A stretch of 64,000 nt of DNA. Origin: Stachybotrys elegans. Taxonomy: Eukaryota > Ascomycota > Sordariomycetes > Hypocreales > Stachybotryaceae. Numbering within the stretch: the stretch's first letter is position 1; each line of letters begins with the position of its first letter. The notes under the pieces are model-generated. The model was not told the DNA's origin. It saw nothing but the letters and a program-made list of their open reading frames with translations, and ran no database searches. The position numbers were made by a program, and so were the translations under genes. This document shows, piece after piece, positions 11,255 through 21,575 of the stretch. The stretch is from NCBI GenBank assembly GCA_020746835.1, contig JAGPNK010000002.1, positions 558,001 to 622,000 on the forward strand. The letters are read 5' to 3'.

Positions 11255-12697
11255 ATGTCGTCCGTCGCAGCGGCCGAGTCGAAACCCGAGAAGAAGCAAA
11301 AGAAGGACAAGTCTTCGAAATCGGAAAAGAAGCGTCTTAGGGAAGACGATGCAGCCGATGCGGAGCGCAAGCACAAGAAATCCAAGAGCCTAGCCTCCTC
11401 GGAGGTGGCGGCGCAAACGGCAGAGATTGTGGCAGAGCACAACGGCGACAGCAAAGCCGACAAGAAGAAAAAGAAGAAGAAGGACAAGAAGCTCGAGAAT
11501 GGCGAGGCCCACGACGAGGAGCCGGCAGATGCGCCGTCGGTAGAGAAGAAGAAGAAGCACAAGAAGAGCCACAAGACGGATGCCAGCACCGACATTGTCG
11601 AGTCTTCAACCCCAGAGGCATCGGAGGAGTCTTCTAAGAAGAAGAAGAAGAGCTCCAAGAAGCGCCCCCAGAAGGAAGCCGAGGAAGAAGCATCTCAATT
11701 GGACACCCAAGCCCCAGCTGAGGCTGCGCAAGCCACCGCTTCCGACGATGCCATGGACATTGACGTGGATGTGCCCGCCAAACCCTCCAAGTCTTCCAAG
11801 TCCTCCAAGTTTTCCAACATATATCAGCCGCCTGACATGCCCGCCAACCCGCAGTTCCCCTTCTACACCCAGACAGTCTCCCTCTTTGAGCCCATATACC
11901 CCAATGGCTGGGCTGAGCCTGTCACCAGCTGCGAATCGCAGCACCTCCGCCACCTTCAAAACCGCTATGTTCCTACACTGCGCGGTGTTCTCATGAACTA
12001 CAGAAATGTTTCCCTAGGAGAGCACCCCGGCCGAGACGGCGCTGCGACTACGGACGAGATGTCCACCATGCTGCTATCCAAGGCAGAGGCTGCCGTTGGA
12101 TTCGGTTGGATCACTGCCGACGTCGACCTCTTCATTCCCAGCCGTGGCGCCTGGATGGAGGGCAGTGTCAATCTGCAGACTGAAGGCCATATCGGTGTTG
12201 TGTGCTTTGGAAAGTTCAACGCCTCTATCGAGGCACGACGTCTCCCAACTGGATGGAAGTGGGTTCCCAACGAGGCCCCCGAAGCTCAGGGCTTCGAAGA
12301 GACGGCCTCGGTCATTACGGCAGACGACCACGGTGTTGTGCGCCAGATCCATAGCACGGGATTCTGGGCCGACGCCAAGGGCGAAAAGGTCACAGGCAAG
12401 ATCCGTTTCCGCATACGCAACTTCGATGTCGGCACCAGCGGGGACACCAGCTACCTCAGTTTGGAGGGCACCATGCTGGACAAGTTAGCCGAGAAGGCGC
12501 TGGTGGAGGAGGAGGCCAGCGTGGCCAAGCTGCGCAAGGCCAAGAAGGGCCAGAACCGCGAGCGACGCCGGGTGCCCGAGTTTAGCATGACGAAATTTAC
12601 GACGGAGGAGGAGGACCCGGAGGAGCAGACGACCCAGGATCCTGCCGAAAAGGCCGAGATTCTCCGATCAGTGAGCGAATCGGCGAGCGAGAACTAG
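11255..12697 (+). CDS. RPA43: RNA polymerase I subunit A43 (480 aa)
   Basis: A43 is the Pol I stalk subunit that, with A14, contacts the initiation factor Rrn3 in the nucleolus. Residues 1-175 are a Lys/Glu/Ser-rich low-complexity extension with KKKKKK-type clusters, typical of nucleolar proteins. The conserved part begins around FSNIYQPPDMPANPQFPFYTQTVSLFEPIYP, then the N-terminal stalk domain (SLFEPIYPNGWAEPVTSC...LRHLQNRYVPTLRGVLMNYRNVSL) and an OB-fold-like domain with WITADVDLFIPSRGAWMEGSVNLQTEGHIGVVCFGKFNASI. The C-terminus is acidic. It reads as a single exon. The ATG at 11255 is the first ATG of the frame; the frame is open slightly further upstream but without an ATG. Confidence 0.93.
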   Translation: MSSVAAAESKPEKKQKKDKSSKSEKKRLREDDAADAERKHKKSKSLASSEVAAQTAEIVAEHNGDSKADKKKKKKKDKKLENGEAHDEEPADAPSVEKKKKHKKSHKTDASTDIVESSTPEASEESSKKKKKSSKKRPQKEAEEEASQLDTQAPAEAAQATASDDAMDIDVDVPAKPSKSSKSSKFSNIYQPPDMPANPQFPFYTQTVSLFEPIYPNGWAEPVTSCESQHLRHLQNRYVPTLRGVLMNYRNVSLGEHPGRDGAATTDEMSTMLLSKAEAAVGFGWITADVDLFIPSRGAWMEGSVNLQTEGHIGVVCFGKFNASIEARRLPTGWKWVPNEAPEAQGFEETASVITADDHGVVRQIHSTGFWADAKGEKVTGKIRFRIRNFDVGTSGDTSYLSLEGTMLDKLAEKALVEEEASVAKLRKAKKGQNRERRRVPEFSMTKFTTEEEDPEEQTTQDPAEKAEILRSVSESASEN

Positions 12698-12997
12698 TAC
12701 CAAGCATCATGGCCCTTGGATTTCTTCTTGCACTGGATGGCGTTTTCTGGGATATACCTGCAGCGGGGAGTAAATACAGAGGTGACTGATTCTTGATTTA
12801 TCAAAGCGATCTGTCTGACCGAGAGGCATTGCATTCTCGTGATTCAAAATACATCCGACCCTGCGCCCTGCTTGTGGGTATGACAATCTGTCCCTAGCCG
12901 GAGACGACCCAACCATGTACATGATGCTATATCTAAAGACAAAGGAAATGGTAATGAACGTGATGTGTGTAATGATAAACGTGCTCCGGGGGTGGAG
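12698..12997. other. Convergent 3' flanks of RPA43 and FHA gene
   Basis: Exactly 300 bp separate two converging stop codons. The sequence contains AT-rich stretches compatible with polyadenylation signals for both genes. No other content seen. Confidence 0.6.
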
Positions 12998-13735
12998 TCA
13001 AGCCGATGCCCTGACCATGGGCTCCCAGGGCTTGGCGAGATTCCACAGGTAGACCTCGCCGACGGGCTCATCGCCCAGGCTCTTTACATAGATGTGCTGG
13101 AACAGGGGCGTGGCGGAGAAGAGGGGCGCGATGGGCGCGAGGGAAGCCCGGTCCCAGCCCAGGCTCAAGCCGTCGACCCAAGAAGGCTCCTGGCAGAAGG
13201 TGTCGACGCGTGTCTCGTAAGCATCCCAGTCGGCGGAGTGGTCGTTGACGACAACCTGGAAGCGGATGCCCTGGATGTCGACGATGATGCGGTGGACGGC
13301 GTTGGGGAAGCCGTGGGAGTAGCCGCTGCTGAGGATCCACGAGTAGTCGACCTGGTCGCCGTTGCTCTCCCAGTCGTACCAGACCTGGGTGCCGCTCTCG
13401 GAGAAGTCGTCGAGAACGAGGCGGGACTCGCCGTCGAAGCCAAAGGCGCAGTGCTGGGGCGAGATGCCGGGGCGGCTGGGCAGGACGATGTCGCAGCTGC
13501 GGGGGTCGGTGCCGACGATGAAGCTGCCAGGCCGCTTGGGGGCCTGGTCAAAAGCCAGCTGGATGGCCCTCTCGGGCTTGGTGGCGATGAGGTTGGGGAG
13601 GCGGGAGGAGAGGTAGTCGGAGGAGGAGACGGAGACGGCCCGGGAGGCGTTTTCAGCCATGTTGGCCGCCTTGTCGGCAAGGGTGCCACGCGCCGTTGGA
13701 ACCAGCCAGGCGATGACATTCTGAGAGGACGACAT
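12998..13735 (-). CDS. FHA-domain protein (245 aa)
   Basis: The forkhead-associated fold, a phosphothreonine-binding module, is visible at about residues 70-125: GSFIVGTDPRSCDIVLP, then the hallmark SPQHCAF (the SxxH of strand 4-5), then LDDFSESGTQVWYD, where the usual N-G-T is S-G-T. The rest (SWILSSGYSHGFPNAVHRIIVDIQGIRFQVVV and LYLWN-like VYLWNLAKPWEPMV) is conserved-looking but has no domain that I can name. In many ascomycetes a similar FHA segment precedes a protein kinase; here a stop follows after 245 residues and no kinase motif lies downstream, so this is an FHA-only protein or a truncated relative. Substrate and pathway are unknown. Confidence 0.8.
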   Translation of the reverse strand: MSSSQNVIAWLVPTARGTLADKAANMAENASRAVSVSSSDYLSSRLPNLIATKPERAIQLAFDQAPKRPGSFIVGTDPRSCDIVLPSRPGISPQHCAFGFDGESRLVLDDFSESGTQVWYDWESNGDQVDYSWILSSGYSHGFPNAVHRIIVDIQGIRFQVVVNDHSADWDAYETRVDTFCQEPSWVDGLSLGWDRASLAPIAPLFSATPLFQHIYVKSLGDEPVGEVYLWNLAKPWEPMVRASA

Positions 13736-15534
13736 GATGAATAGGTGGTAGGTAGGTATGTAGGTAAGGAGATGGGTATATGGTATGATGAACAGGGTAT
13801 ATAAGTAATAAAAAAAATGATATGGTAAAAAGAAAGTTGATTAAAGATTGGTATTCGGATAGTTAGGATATTATTGTGCCAAGTGAGAAACGAAGAGAAA
13901 GAAAAGCCGGTGTGCAGAGAGTGGCAGAGAATGGCGAGAATCCTCTCTTGGTGTTGTTAAAAGTTGGGTATAGATGGTAGGTATGGTATCGTTTGGGAGG
14001 GAGGATGTATGTCAACGTAAAACGAGCGTCGTCAACAGGCCGAAGACGTATTTCAGGATTCGGCGGGAGGAGAGTAAGTAAACAACGCTTGCATGGAGAG
14101 GAAGAGGAGGAGAAGGGGCAGCAGATGGGCTTCACGGGCAAGATATCTATATACAAAGTGCGTGCGTGTGCGTATGGGATGGGTGGCGGCAAAGGGTCGC
14201 GAGAGTGGTGTGCCACTTGGTTGCATGGACAACGAGATGCACTGGATCCCAGAGACTTTGCCCCTCTGATCTCCAACGCCAATCCCTCCCTTGCCTGTGG
14301 ATGGAGACGGGACGGGACAGGTTGGGCGTTGGTGTGGGTGGGCGGGCGTGTCGCGTCCGTCGCGAAAACACCTGACGACGACGGGATCTCGAGAGCGCTC
14401 AGCGCGAACACTGGCGTTTCAGCGTCTCAGTGTGCGCGCTCCCACTGGCTGGGCTCTCTAGCTACAGGGGGGTAGGGAGCGCGTCGGGCGTGGGACCGCA
14501 GATTGAAAGGGCGCGCCGCGGCCAATCGACGCGTGGGTGGAAACCTGTTTTACCGGGCCCTTGAATCATTCTTTTTTTTCCTTTTTTCGTGAATGCACAC
14601 ATACATGCGAGAGAGGCAAACAGAAAAAAAAATTATGTAGCTCGTGCGGATTATTGTTGACGTGGCAGCCTGAGCAGGCCTGTAGATGTTGTGCAGCCCC
14701 CTCCTTCTCCTCTCGCCTTCCATGTTTTCTTGGACTTGCTGCATCGTGGACAAGTCAGTCGGAGCAAGCCCAGCCCCGGCTCGTATGCGCACCATCATCC
14801 GTCTTTGGCTGAGGGCTTCCCGTTGTGCGTTCGCCGCCAGACACGTGTGTGACTCATGAGGACAGCAGCAGTTACGGTGGGCTCTTGGCTTGGCTTGCTT
14901 ACCTTCTTCTTGCGACCTGTGTTTGGGAGCTTGACCTGCGAGGGCCTACCGTGACGCACCGAGCGGGTTGTTTTGTAAACATTTGCTGTTTGCCGAATCC
15001 TTGCATGCGAGACGGTCGGATGGATCGCATACGTGTGCAAGTTTTAGTTTGGACTGCGAGGATGGGGGTGCGCTGAGTAGTTCCCCATGTGCCGAGTTCC
15101 CTTGCTTCATGGCGTAGATGGAGAGAAACCAGATGCGTGTGTATGCAAGGCTTGGTTTGCAACTTCATACAAGGCAAGGATACCTGTGGACAAGAACATT
15201 CTCAGTCTGTTGCTCGATAGTAAACAAATGTTTCAAATTTCACAGGCAGAAAGAATCCCATATCAACACGCTGAAACAGCTTCAGGTCGGTGTGCGAGGC
15301 GACCAATCGCCGGCCCTCCATCGTCTCCCAAGTGAAGCATCCCACGTTGGGCAAAAACGCTTATCGATTAGAATGTCTGGTGTTGAGGCGCCGACCGATG
15401 AAACCCACATTTTCATGCCTGATAATCGAGGCACCCGCCACTTCCAGCCTTGCCGACCTTGATCCGACCACACCTCAATTGAAGCTCTGCACCACAACCA
15501 CCACATCCCTCCGACGGCCAATTGATCCTCAACC
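13736..15534. other. 1.8-kb divergent promoter interval (FHA gene / NDUFB7)
   Basis: The FHA gene reads left and NDUFB7 reads right from this interval. The 13740-14000 part is rich in TAGGTA/TATGG purine-biased sequence, a probable FHA 5' leader, and an ACGCGT hexamer occurs near 14530. Open frames on both strands have no recognisable content. No RNA gene seen. Confidence 0.5.
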
Positions 15535-15991
15535 ATGGCTTCCGACAACACACCAGAGCCCCGGCGTACGTTCCTCCCTCCCGAGCCTTCCATGCGCTCG
15601 CTCGTCTGCCTCCTGCTCCCCCCTTGACCCGCCCAATTGACTGACCTGCGACATGCCATCTGCAGAGGCGACCCGCGAGGAGATGCGCGATGCCCGTCTC
15701 CCCTTGGCCTACCGCGACAGCTGCGCCCACCTCCTCATCCCGCTGAACAAGTGCCGACGCGAGACGTGGTACGCCCCTTGGAAGTGCACAGTGCGTCTTG
15801 CCATACCCTCCCCTCCTGCCTGGTGACATGGCAGGGGAAACACATTACGGACACCCCGGACTGACCAGGGCATCGTTACGGCTTAGGACGAGCGTCACAG
15901 CTACGAGAAGTGCCAGTACGTCGAGTTCAAGAAGCGTGTCGCCAAGATGGACGAGCTGCGCGAGTCCAAGGGCGGCGCCAGGAGCAACTAG
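15535..15991 (+). CDS. NDUFB7: NADH dehydrogenase 1 beta subunit 7 (complex I, B18)
   Basis: Three exons: 15535-15565, 15666-15790, 15887-15991 (86 aa). Introns are 100 bp (donor GTACGT, acceptor TGCAG) and 96 bp (donor GTGCGT, branch CTGAC, acceptor TTAG). The protein has a twin CX9C signature: CAHLLIPLNKC and CTDERHSYEKC, which form two disulfides after Mia40-dependent import into the mitochondrial intermembrane space. The surrounding sequence (REEMRDARLPLAYRDSC, RRETWYAPWKC, YEKCQYVEFKKRVAKM) is the NDUFB7/B18 pattern, an accessory subunit of respiratory complex I. Splicing is needed to bring the two CX9C pairs into one protein; a competing acceptor CCAG in intron 2 would lead to an immediate stop. 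Confidence 0.93.
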
Positions 15992-17062
15992 ACGGGCAGG
16001 AAGCGAGCATAACCCAAACAAGAAAAAACATGACAACGACCAACGCACAGCGCACAGCCACAAGCCCCCCCAAACAAACAAACAACACACCGACACGCAA
16101 TGTATGTCCCCGAAACGGACGCGGAGGGACGTCGTGGTCGCGCGCTCGCGAATCTGTACATATATACTACGTGTTTTGAGAGGAGAAAGACGGGAATAGA
16201 AACGAAAGGCATATTCTGCTGCTCGATGCGGGAACGCGCGAACCTCGGGTTTTCTTTAGCCCTCATTCCCACTCGCCTGCCTCGAGATTGATGTGTTTGC
16301 TACCCATTGGACCGATGCTGGTGTGTGGACTGGCTGCGGGATCAGGAGGGACATGAGCCCTCCCTTCCCCTCCTTTTCGCCGTCGCTGCCTGCGCTGTGC
16401 TTATGATGCCGGAGACCCCGCCTGCGGCTTGTCGTGTTGCTCTCTGGTTGAACGATATTGGGGGTGCGTTGCGGTGACGACATGACGGCTAGTCATGGGA
16501 CTCGGACTCGGACTCGGGCTCGTATCGGGGTCTCGTGCTCTCTGAAGGGCTACCGGCTGCTGATGAGGTAGGGTGGCCCCGTGCATTCACACCGGCCAAG
16601 CTGAACGGATGAGCTGGTCTTCCGGTATCGAGCACTGTGCTCTTTAATTTACGTCTCGCGTTGGGCTCAAACTTGAGACTGGGCTGCCAGATGATGTTCC
16701 ATCAGTTCAGTGTTGGGCCGGGTTTTATATCGCTCAAGACTTGTGATTCAATGATTCTGACGTTTTGTCGAGTCAGCAAAGGAATCAGGACAGCAGAGAT
16801 GCTCTCATCCTATCCTTCCAACAATGGATCAACTGCATTTTCCTTCTCTTCACCTGCCTGAGTGTATCGGCCCCGGAGCCCCGGAACGTCCGGTAATACT
16901 CCCGTAATCCGCTACCCGCTACCCCACCCGGAGACCTGACCCATGCCGTCATCTCCAAACCCTTTTTCTACCATTGAGCCCGGCTGACGTTCTTGCCGTT
17001 TGATCTGAGGCCGCGCATTGAATCCACATGCTGCCGTCCTTGCTTGGAGATTGTCGCGCAGG
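15992..17062. other. Intergenic, NDUFB7 3' flank to DUF6454-like promoter
   Basis: About 1.07 kb. It begins with the probable NDUFB7 3' UTR. At 16498-16519 there is a short (GGACTC)n run with about four units. No gene or RNA seen. Confidence 0.5.
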
Positions 17063-18280
17063 ATGACCTCATGTAACTCACACGCCACCTCGGATCCCCG
17101 CCACGCCGTTCCTCACAATGATGATGCCCGGAACGCTTTGTGTAGGCGTTGGCGTCTTGCTGTTGTGAGCGCTTCATCCACTGTGCTGCTCGCTTTTATT
17201 ATCATGGCGCTGTCCTCGTATGCCTCTGAGATTGGCCTGTCGCTGTCTCACGATGTGGCCGCTTCCCATGGAACCCTGTCATCTTGTCTGTTAAGTACCG
17301 AGGAACCGCTCAACGTAACCTATTACCAGAACGTATCATTGGTGCCGTCACCGATGCCACCATCACATGCCGAGTCCGATGGTGAACTTATTGTCGAGCT
17401 GTTCCAAAACCTTGGCTTGACCACTGTATGGAAGAGTATCGCCAATATCACCATCGAGGGCGACAGCTTCGAACCTGAAGGCATGGTGCGCCTGAGTGAC
17501 GACCGATACGTTGTGAGCTCTGGCCAGTGGACGGAGCCAACACAGCGCTACGGCAAGATCATCAATGGGACGGACAGGACACCGGGCAAAGGCTTCGCGC
17601 ATCTCGTGGTCTATGACGGGGAGGGTAAGCGCATCGCTGATGCTACCATTACCAAGGAGGGAGATGACGAATATCACAACGGAGGTATAGACTACGACGG
17701 CAAGGTTATCTGGGGAGCCATCGGCCAGTATCGCCCCAACACGACCGGCTACGCATACAAAGCAGACCCTGCCACACTGAGCCCTCAGCAAGTGATGCAC
17801 TACTCTGACCATCTTGGCGGCATCATACACGATACATGGAATAACTCCATTACGTGCCTCAATTGGGGAGCACGAAATGCCTCGACCTGGGATTTGGACG
17901 GCGTCCCCTGCGGCGCCGGCAAGAAGCCCAGGACGGTCGTACGAAACCCGACGTACTTCATCGACTACCAGGATTGCAAGTGGTTGGGATACAGCAACTA
18001 CTACGCCGGGCGGAGTGTTATGCTCTGCTCTGGCCTGGCCACCATCGGCGGGTACAGGCTCGGCGGCGTAGCCCTCGTCGACGCTGCCACCATGACGCCG
18101 CTGGCCGAAGTCCCGGTTGCCCTTGAGAGCGCGCTGGGCGCCCGTATGACGCAGAACCCGATGGACGTGGCTGTCGTGGATAGAAAGCTCCGGTTCTACT
18201 GGATGCCGGACCACCACAACAGCACCTTGTACATTTATGAAGCACAACCTGATAGCCCCTTTCAGTACGGAGGGGGATAG
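17063..18280 (+). CDS. Membrane-anchored extracellular protein, DUF6454-like (405 aa)
   Basis: From the ATG at 17063 a short basic cytosolic-type segment (CRRWR) leads into one hydrophobic helix (LAVVSASSTVLLAFIIMALSSY, about residues 33-54), so the protein looks like a signal-anchored type II membrane or secreted protein. The lumenal part has several N-glycosylation sequons (NVTY, NITI, NTTG, NNSI, NASTW, NSTL). Repeated motifs such as FEPEGMVRLSDDRYVVSSG, FAHLVVYDGEGKRI, GGIDYDGKVIWGAIGQYRPN and MTQNPMDVAVVDRKLRFYW suggest a beta-propeller-like fold, as in the family I recall as DUF6454. Function is unknown. An in-frame ATG at 17204 would keep only the end of the hydrophobic helix and is less likely. 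Confidence 0.7.
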   Translation: MTSCNSHATSDPRHAVPHNDDARNALCRRWRLAVVSASSTVLLAFIIMALSSYASEIGLSLSHDVAASHGTLSSCLLSTEEPLNVTYYQNVSLVPSPMPPSHAESDGELIVELFQNLGLTTVWKSIANITIEGDSFEPEGMVRLSDDRYVVSSGQWTEPTQRYGKIINGTDRTPGKGFAHLVVYDGEGKRIADATITKEGDDEYHNGGIDYDGKVIWGAIGQYRPNTTGYAYKADPATLSPQQVMHYSDHLGGIIHDTWNNSITCLNWGARNASTWDLDGVPCGAGKKPRTVVRNPTYFIDYQDCKWLGYSNYYAGRSVMLCSGLATIGGYRLGGVALVDAATMTPLAEVPVALESALGARMTQNPMDVAVVDRKLRFYWMPDHHNSTLYIYEAQPDSPFQYGGG

Positions 18281-18778
18281 CGTCATTGAGACTGGCTTGC
18301 TTAGTTCTGGATCCTGAATGGCTGCCTGACATTTGCCAGATGTTTGTTGTACAATGGAAGTGCCAGTGCCTGGCTTGTGCAACGACTTTATCTCAGCTTG
18401 CGATGAACGACCCTTGCAATCCTCTTGTGCTACGTTCATCTTACTTAAATGGTGCCTTTGAGGCTTGCTGCGCACAGATCATGTTTTCACGAACAAACAT
18501 TGAAACCAAAGACGAGGTTCAATTCCGAGAGTGAAGACTAGTACTGCTCTATGCCCACTCATATTGGCTGTGTCTAAATAAGGATTAAGAAAAAGAGAAC
18601 CGAGTCCCTTTCAGAGTAGTCACAAAGGTACGGATGATAGGCGCATCTTTTTTCTTCATCTCTCACCAGGTGCTGATATAAACTTCTCTTCCCTCCCCCA
18701 TGACAAGTTCTATCCATCCGTACATGAAATTATCACACACACTTTTCTATACGCAGTGCTTACTATTCCCTCTTTTCC
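18281..18778. other. Intergenic, about 500 bp
   Basis: This is the 3' flank of the DUF6454-like gene and the promoter of the F-box/ankyrin gene, both on the forward strand. The final 100 bp before the next ATG is pyrimidine-rich (ctcttccctccccc), a common fungal promoter or leader feature. Nothing else seen. Confidence 0.55.
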
Positions 18779-20815
18779 ATGGCTTCAAATCACCTGCCCG
18801 CCGAGGTCTGGGCCCAGATTTGCAAAGATGTCCAAGGCAAGGACCTTGCGTCCCTTGCCCTGGCCGGCATTCGACACTTGACCCCTATCGCCACCGATGC
18901 TCTCTATATGGAGGAACTGCTCTCTGACGCCAAGGCCCACGAAGGAGTAGGACACGCGCTGCGTTATGCTTGCGAGAAAGATAATATTGATATATTCAAC
19001 CAATGCTTCCTCCGCGCAGATCTCCCCATGTTTCAGGACCGAAACCCCGACGACAACGGTCTGTTTGGCCGCCACAAAGCCTACAAGAAGGCCGCATTCT
19101 ATGAAGCTCTACGCCATGCGATAGCAAACAAGAGCATCCGAGTCGCCAAGCTCCTGCTCGATTTGGGCTTGGATCAGGACCTGGAGGGTAAAAAAGATGA
19201 CTCTAGCACGGTGACTAGAATCGACTACCAACGGTACATTTACAGGACATTCTTGGGCCACGCTATCAAGGCCGGATACTTGGAGATGGTGCGCCTGCTT
19301 CTATCTCGTGGAGCGGCACCTGTGGCCAAATACCGAGTGGTGATTTGTCATGTCAAGAATCCTGCAACGCGCTATACGGTGGTAGAGAGAACAGCACTTC
19401 AGTATGCGGTCTGTTACGATCGAGATATTGTCAAGGAGCTGCTGGAAAGAGGGGAAGATGTCAACGGCTGCAACGTTGCGAGGCTCACACCCCTCCATTA
19501 CGCGGCCTTGGTCATGGACCGCGTGGGAATCATGGATCTGCTGGTACAGAGGGGCGCGGACCCTTTAGCAAGGGGCTACGATGGCAGAAACCCGCTGCAC
19601 ATGTTGGCCGACAATCACTCACGTAGTGACAAAGAGGTGTCGGAAACATGTGCCGAGGCTGTGGTGAAGCGCCTCGTTGGCATGGGGGTCGACATACAAG
19701 GGCTTGCCACATCCACCCAACCTCGATCGTTATCCGAATCCCTCTCTGAAACTCCTCTGGAAAGAGCCATTCTCTTCACTAACTCTCGCATTGTCAGGGC
19801 TCTCCTAAAACACGGCGCTCGGATGCATAAGGCTGGACCTGGTCCAGCGGGACACGAGGTTTCGCTGGAGTTTGCCTTGAACACGAAGTCATATAGAAGC
19901 AACAGGTGGTTTACTGTTATTGACAAGTCTATTGAGGACTGGCTGGGTTGCATCGACACGGTTCTCGGCTTCGGTGCCCAGCTGAGCTACAAGCATTTCC
20001 AGAGGCTGGTAGAAAATAGGGAGGTTACGGAGGCTAGAAGCCTTGTCTCATTCGCTCACCTTCACAAAATCATGCCAGAGTACAAGAACGACAGGCTGCT
20101 TTGGGAGACATACTGCCATGTAACCTGTCCGTGGTGGTCGACCTGGGAGCAGCTTACCTTCATGATCGAGGTTTTCCCGCCGCGTTTTCAGGACGAGAAG
20201 TGGTGTGGTGCTCACGCCCATGACTGGAAGAAAGTGGCAATCCAGTTGCTACAGTCGAATTGGCAGTGTGAAGACGTCGTGGTCAAATTTACAGAAGACG
20301 TGCTCCAATATGCTGGCGCAGATATCGTTTCCGACTACGGCAAGAATGGCATCATGCTGCTGCTGGGAAACACCCTTTTCGATCTCGAGCGCCACAAAGG
20401 TGTCGTGAAGCTGCTCCTCAAGCATGTGAATCTCAACGGCGCCGACAACGAGGGCTTGAATCTCGTTGACCACCTCGTGATCGAGATGATTAGACGTAAG
20501 AAGTCCATCTATGACTTCGACTTCCAACGCTTCATAGATATGATGGTGGACAGCGGCATGCGCCTGGATAAGCTGATTCGGAGGGAGAATTTGGTCAAGT
20601 ACCGTGAACGTCTCCATTCATACCGCCGCTTCGATACCATGCATGAAGCATCGTTTATTTCCGATCAAGTTGAAGGTTGGATCCGAGGACCCCAGTTCGA
20701 GGATATGCCGAAGAGCGAGCGCGACTCACTGCTTGATACTCTGAAGGTGACTGGGGGGGAGGGAAACAGACTGGCTCAGTCCTTTCACAGTTTATTTGGT
20801 GGAAATGAAGTTTGA
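18779..20815 (+). CDS. F-box/ankyrin-repeat protein (678 aa)
   Basis: Residues 5-40 (LPAEVWAQICKDVQGKDLASLALAGIRHL...) fit an F-box-like motif, which binds Skp1 in SCF ubiquitin ligases. Ankyrin repeats follow: ALRHAIANKSIRVAKLLLDLGLD, LGHAIKAGYLEMVRLLLSRGAAP, TALQYAVCYDRDIVKELLERGEDVN, TPLHYAALVMDRVGIMDLLVQRGADP, NPLHMLADN and TPLERAILFTNSRIVRALLKHGARM, to about residue 360. The C-terminal 300 residues are helical and look like degenerate repeats (for example VVKLLLKHVNLNGADNEGLNLVDHL). The protein is therefore a candidate substrate adaptor. Such genes are expanded and variable among plant- and insect-associated ascomycetes. The frame is uninterrupted and no intron is needed. Confidence 0.85.
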   Translation: MASNHLPAEVWAQICKDVQGKDLASLALAGIRHLTPIATDALYMEELLSDAKAHEGVGHALRYACEKDNIDIFNQCFLRADLPMFQDRNPDDNGLFGRHKAYKKAAFYEALRHAIANKSIRVAKLLLDLGLDQDLEGKKDDSSTVTRIDYQRYIYRTFLGHAIKAGYLEMVRLLLSRGAAPVAKYRVVICHVKNPATRYTVVERTALQYAVCYDRDIVKELLERGEDVNGCNVARLTPLHYAALVMDRVGIMDLLVQRGADPLARGYDGRNPLHMLADNHSRSDKEVSETCAEAVVKRLVGMGVDIQGLATSTQPRSLSESLSETPLERAILFTNSRIVRALLKHGARMHKAGPGPAGHEVSLEFALNTKSYRSNRWFTVIDKSIEDWLGCIDTVLGFGAQLSYKHFQRLVENREVTEARSLVSFAHLHKIMPEYKNDRLLWETYCHVTCPWWSTWEQLTFMIEVFPPRFQDEKWCGAHAHDWKKVAIQLLQSNWQCEDVVVKFTEDVLQYAGADIVSDYGKNGIMLLLGNTLFDLERHKGVVKLLLKHVNLNGADNEGLNLVDHLVIEMIRRKKSIYDFDFQRFIDMMVDSGMRLDKLIRRENLVKYRERLHSYRRFDTMHEASFISDQVEGWIRGPQFEDMPKSERDSLLDTLKVTGGEGNRLAQSFHSLFGGNEV

Positions 20816-21575
20816 ACTTCAGAATGGTGGGAGGTATGGTTCTATGATTTGGGTTGTTTGATCAAATCAGGGTTCAAGTGTCCGAGACTCATGCGCCTGA
20901 AAACGGATTATGAACCTGGACAATACATAGAAACAGGAAACTGAAACATATACTAGACGTCTTTTAAGGTTAGAATTGATGCGCTTGCAAGCACAACCTC
21001 CATCTCGACGTGACATCTGCCATCAAGTCTGATATCCCCTGCTGTGCGGTCATGCCTCCTCATAGCAGAGCCACCCTCTTCCATAAACGAAGCAATAAAG
21101 TAAGGATTCGGAATAGCGGTAATAACAACAGAGAGAATCGACCTATTCTACAGATTCAGAAATGGAACCCACCTACGCTGTATAGTGTATACATGGGTGG
21201 TTACAAAAGACCCTCTGCCGCAAGGGGAGGGGGAAAAAAAGAACGGAGAAAACAGACATTCCCGAGAGGGTGTCACAACATTGGGATCAATGAGTTGCTA
21301 GTACCTTTACAGACGCTGTGCCGCTCACCTGCCTTTTGTGTGGTAGCATCCTGCGAGCTGAAGTAGCTGAAGGCTCCATGCCTATCTCTTCCTTCGCCGC
21401 ACCCCCGGCCTCTTCCCCCAAAAGATAAGCCCCAAAGCGTGGTACACTCGTTTCACTTGCGACTTACTTATTCCATGTACGTCGGTCCCGTCGGGCTGGG
21501 TCCGTTGTGCTCGAATTTCCAGTCGGACATCACCGCTCGCTACATCCAACCCGTCTTGTTGATATCGATTGATTG
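20816..21575. other. Intergenic, about 760 bp
   Basis: This is the 3' flank of the F-box/ankyrin gene and promoter of the receptor-like gene, both forward. The sequence around 21060-21260 is A-rich. One open frame of about 118 codons (21010-21366) lacks any recognisable domain. Confidence 0.5.
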
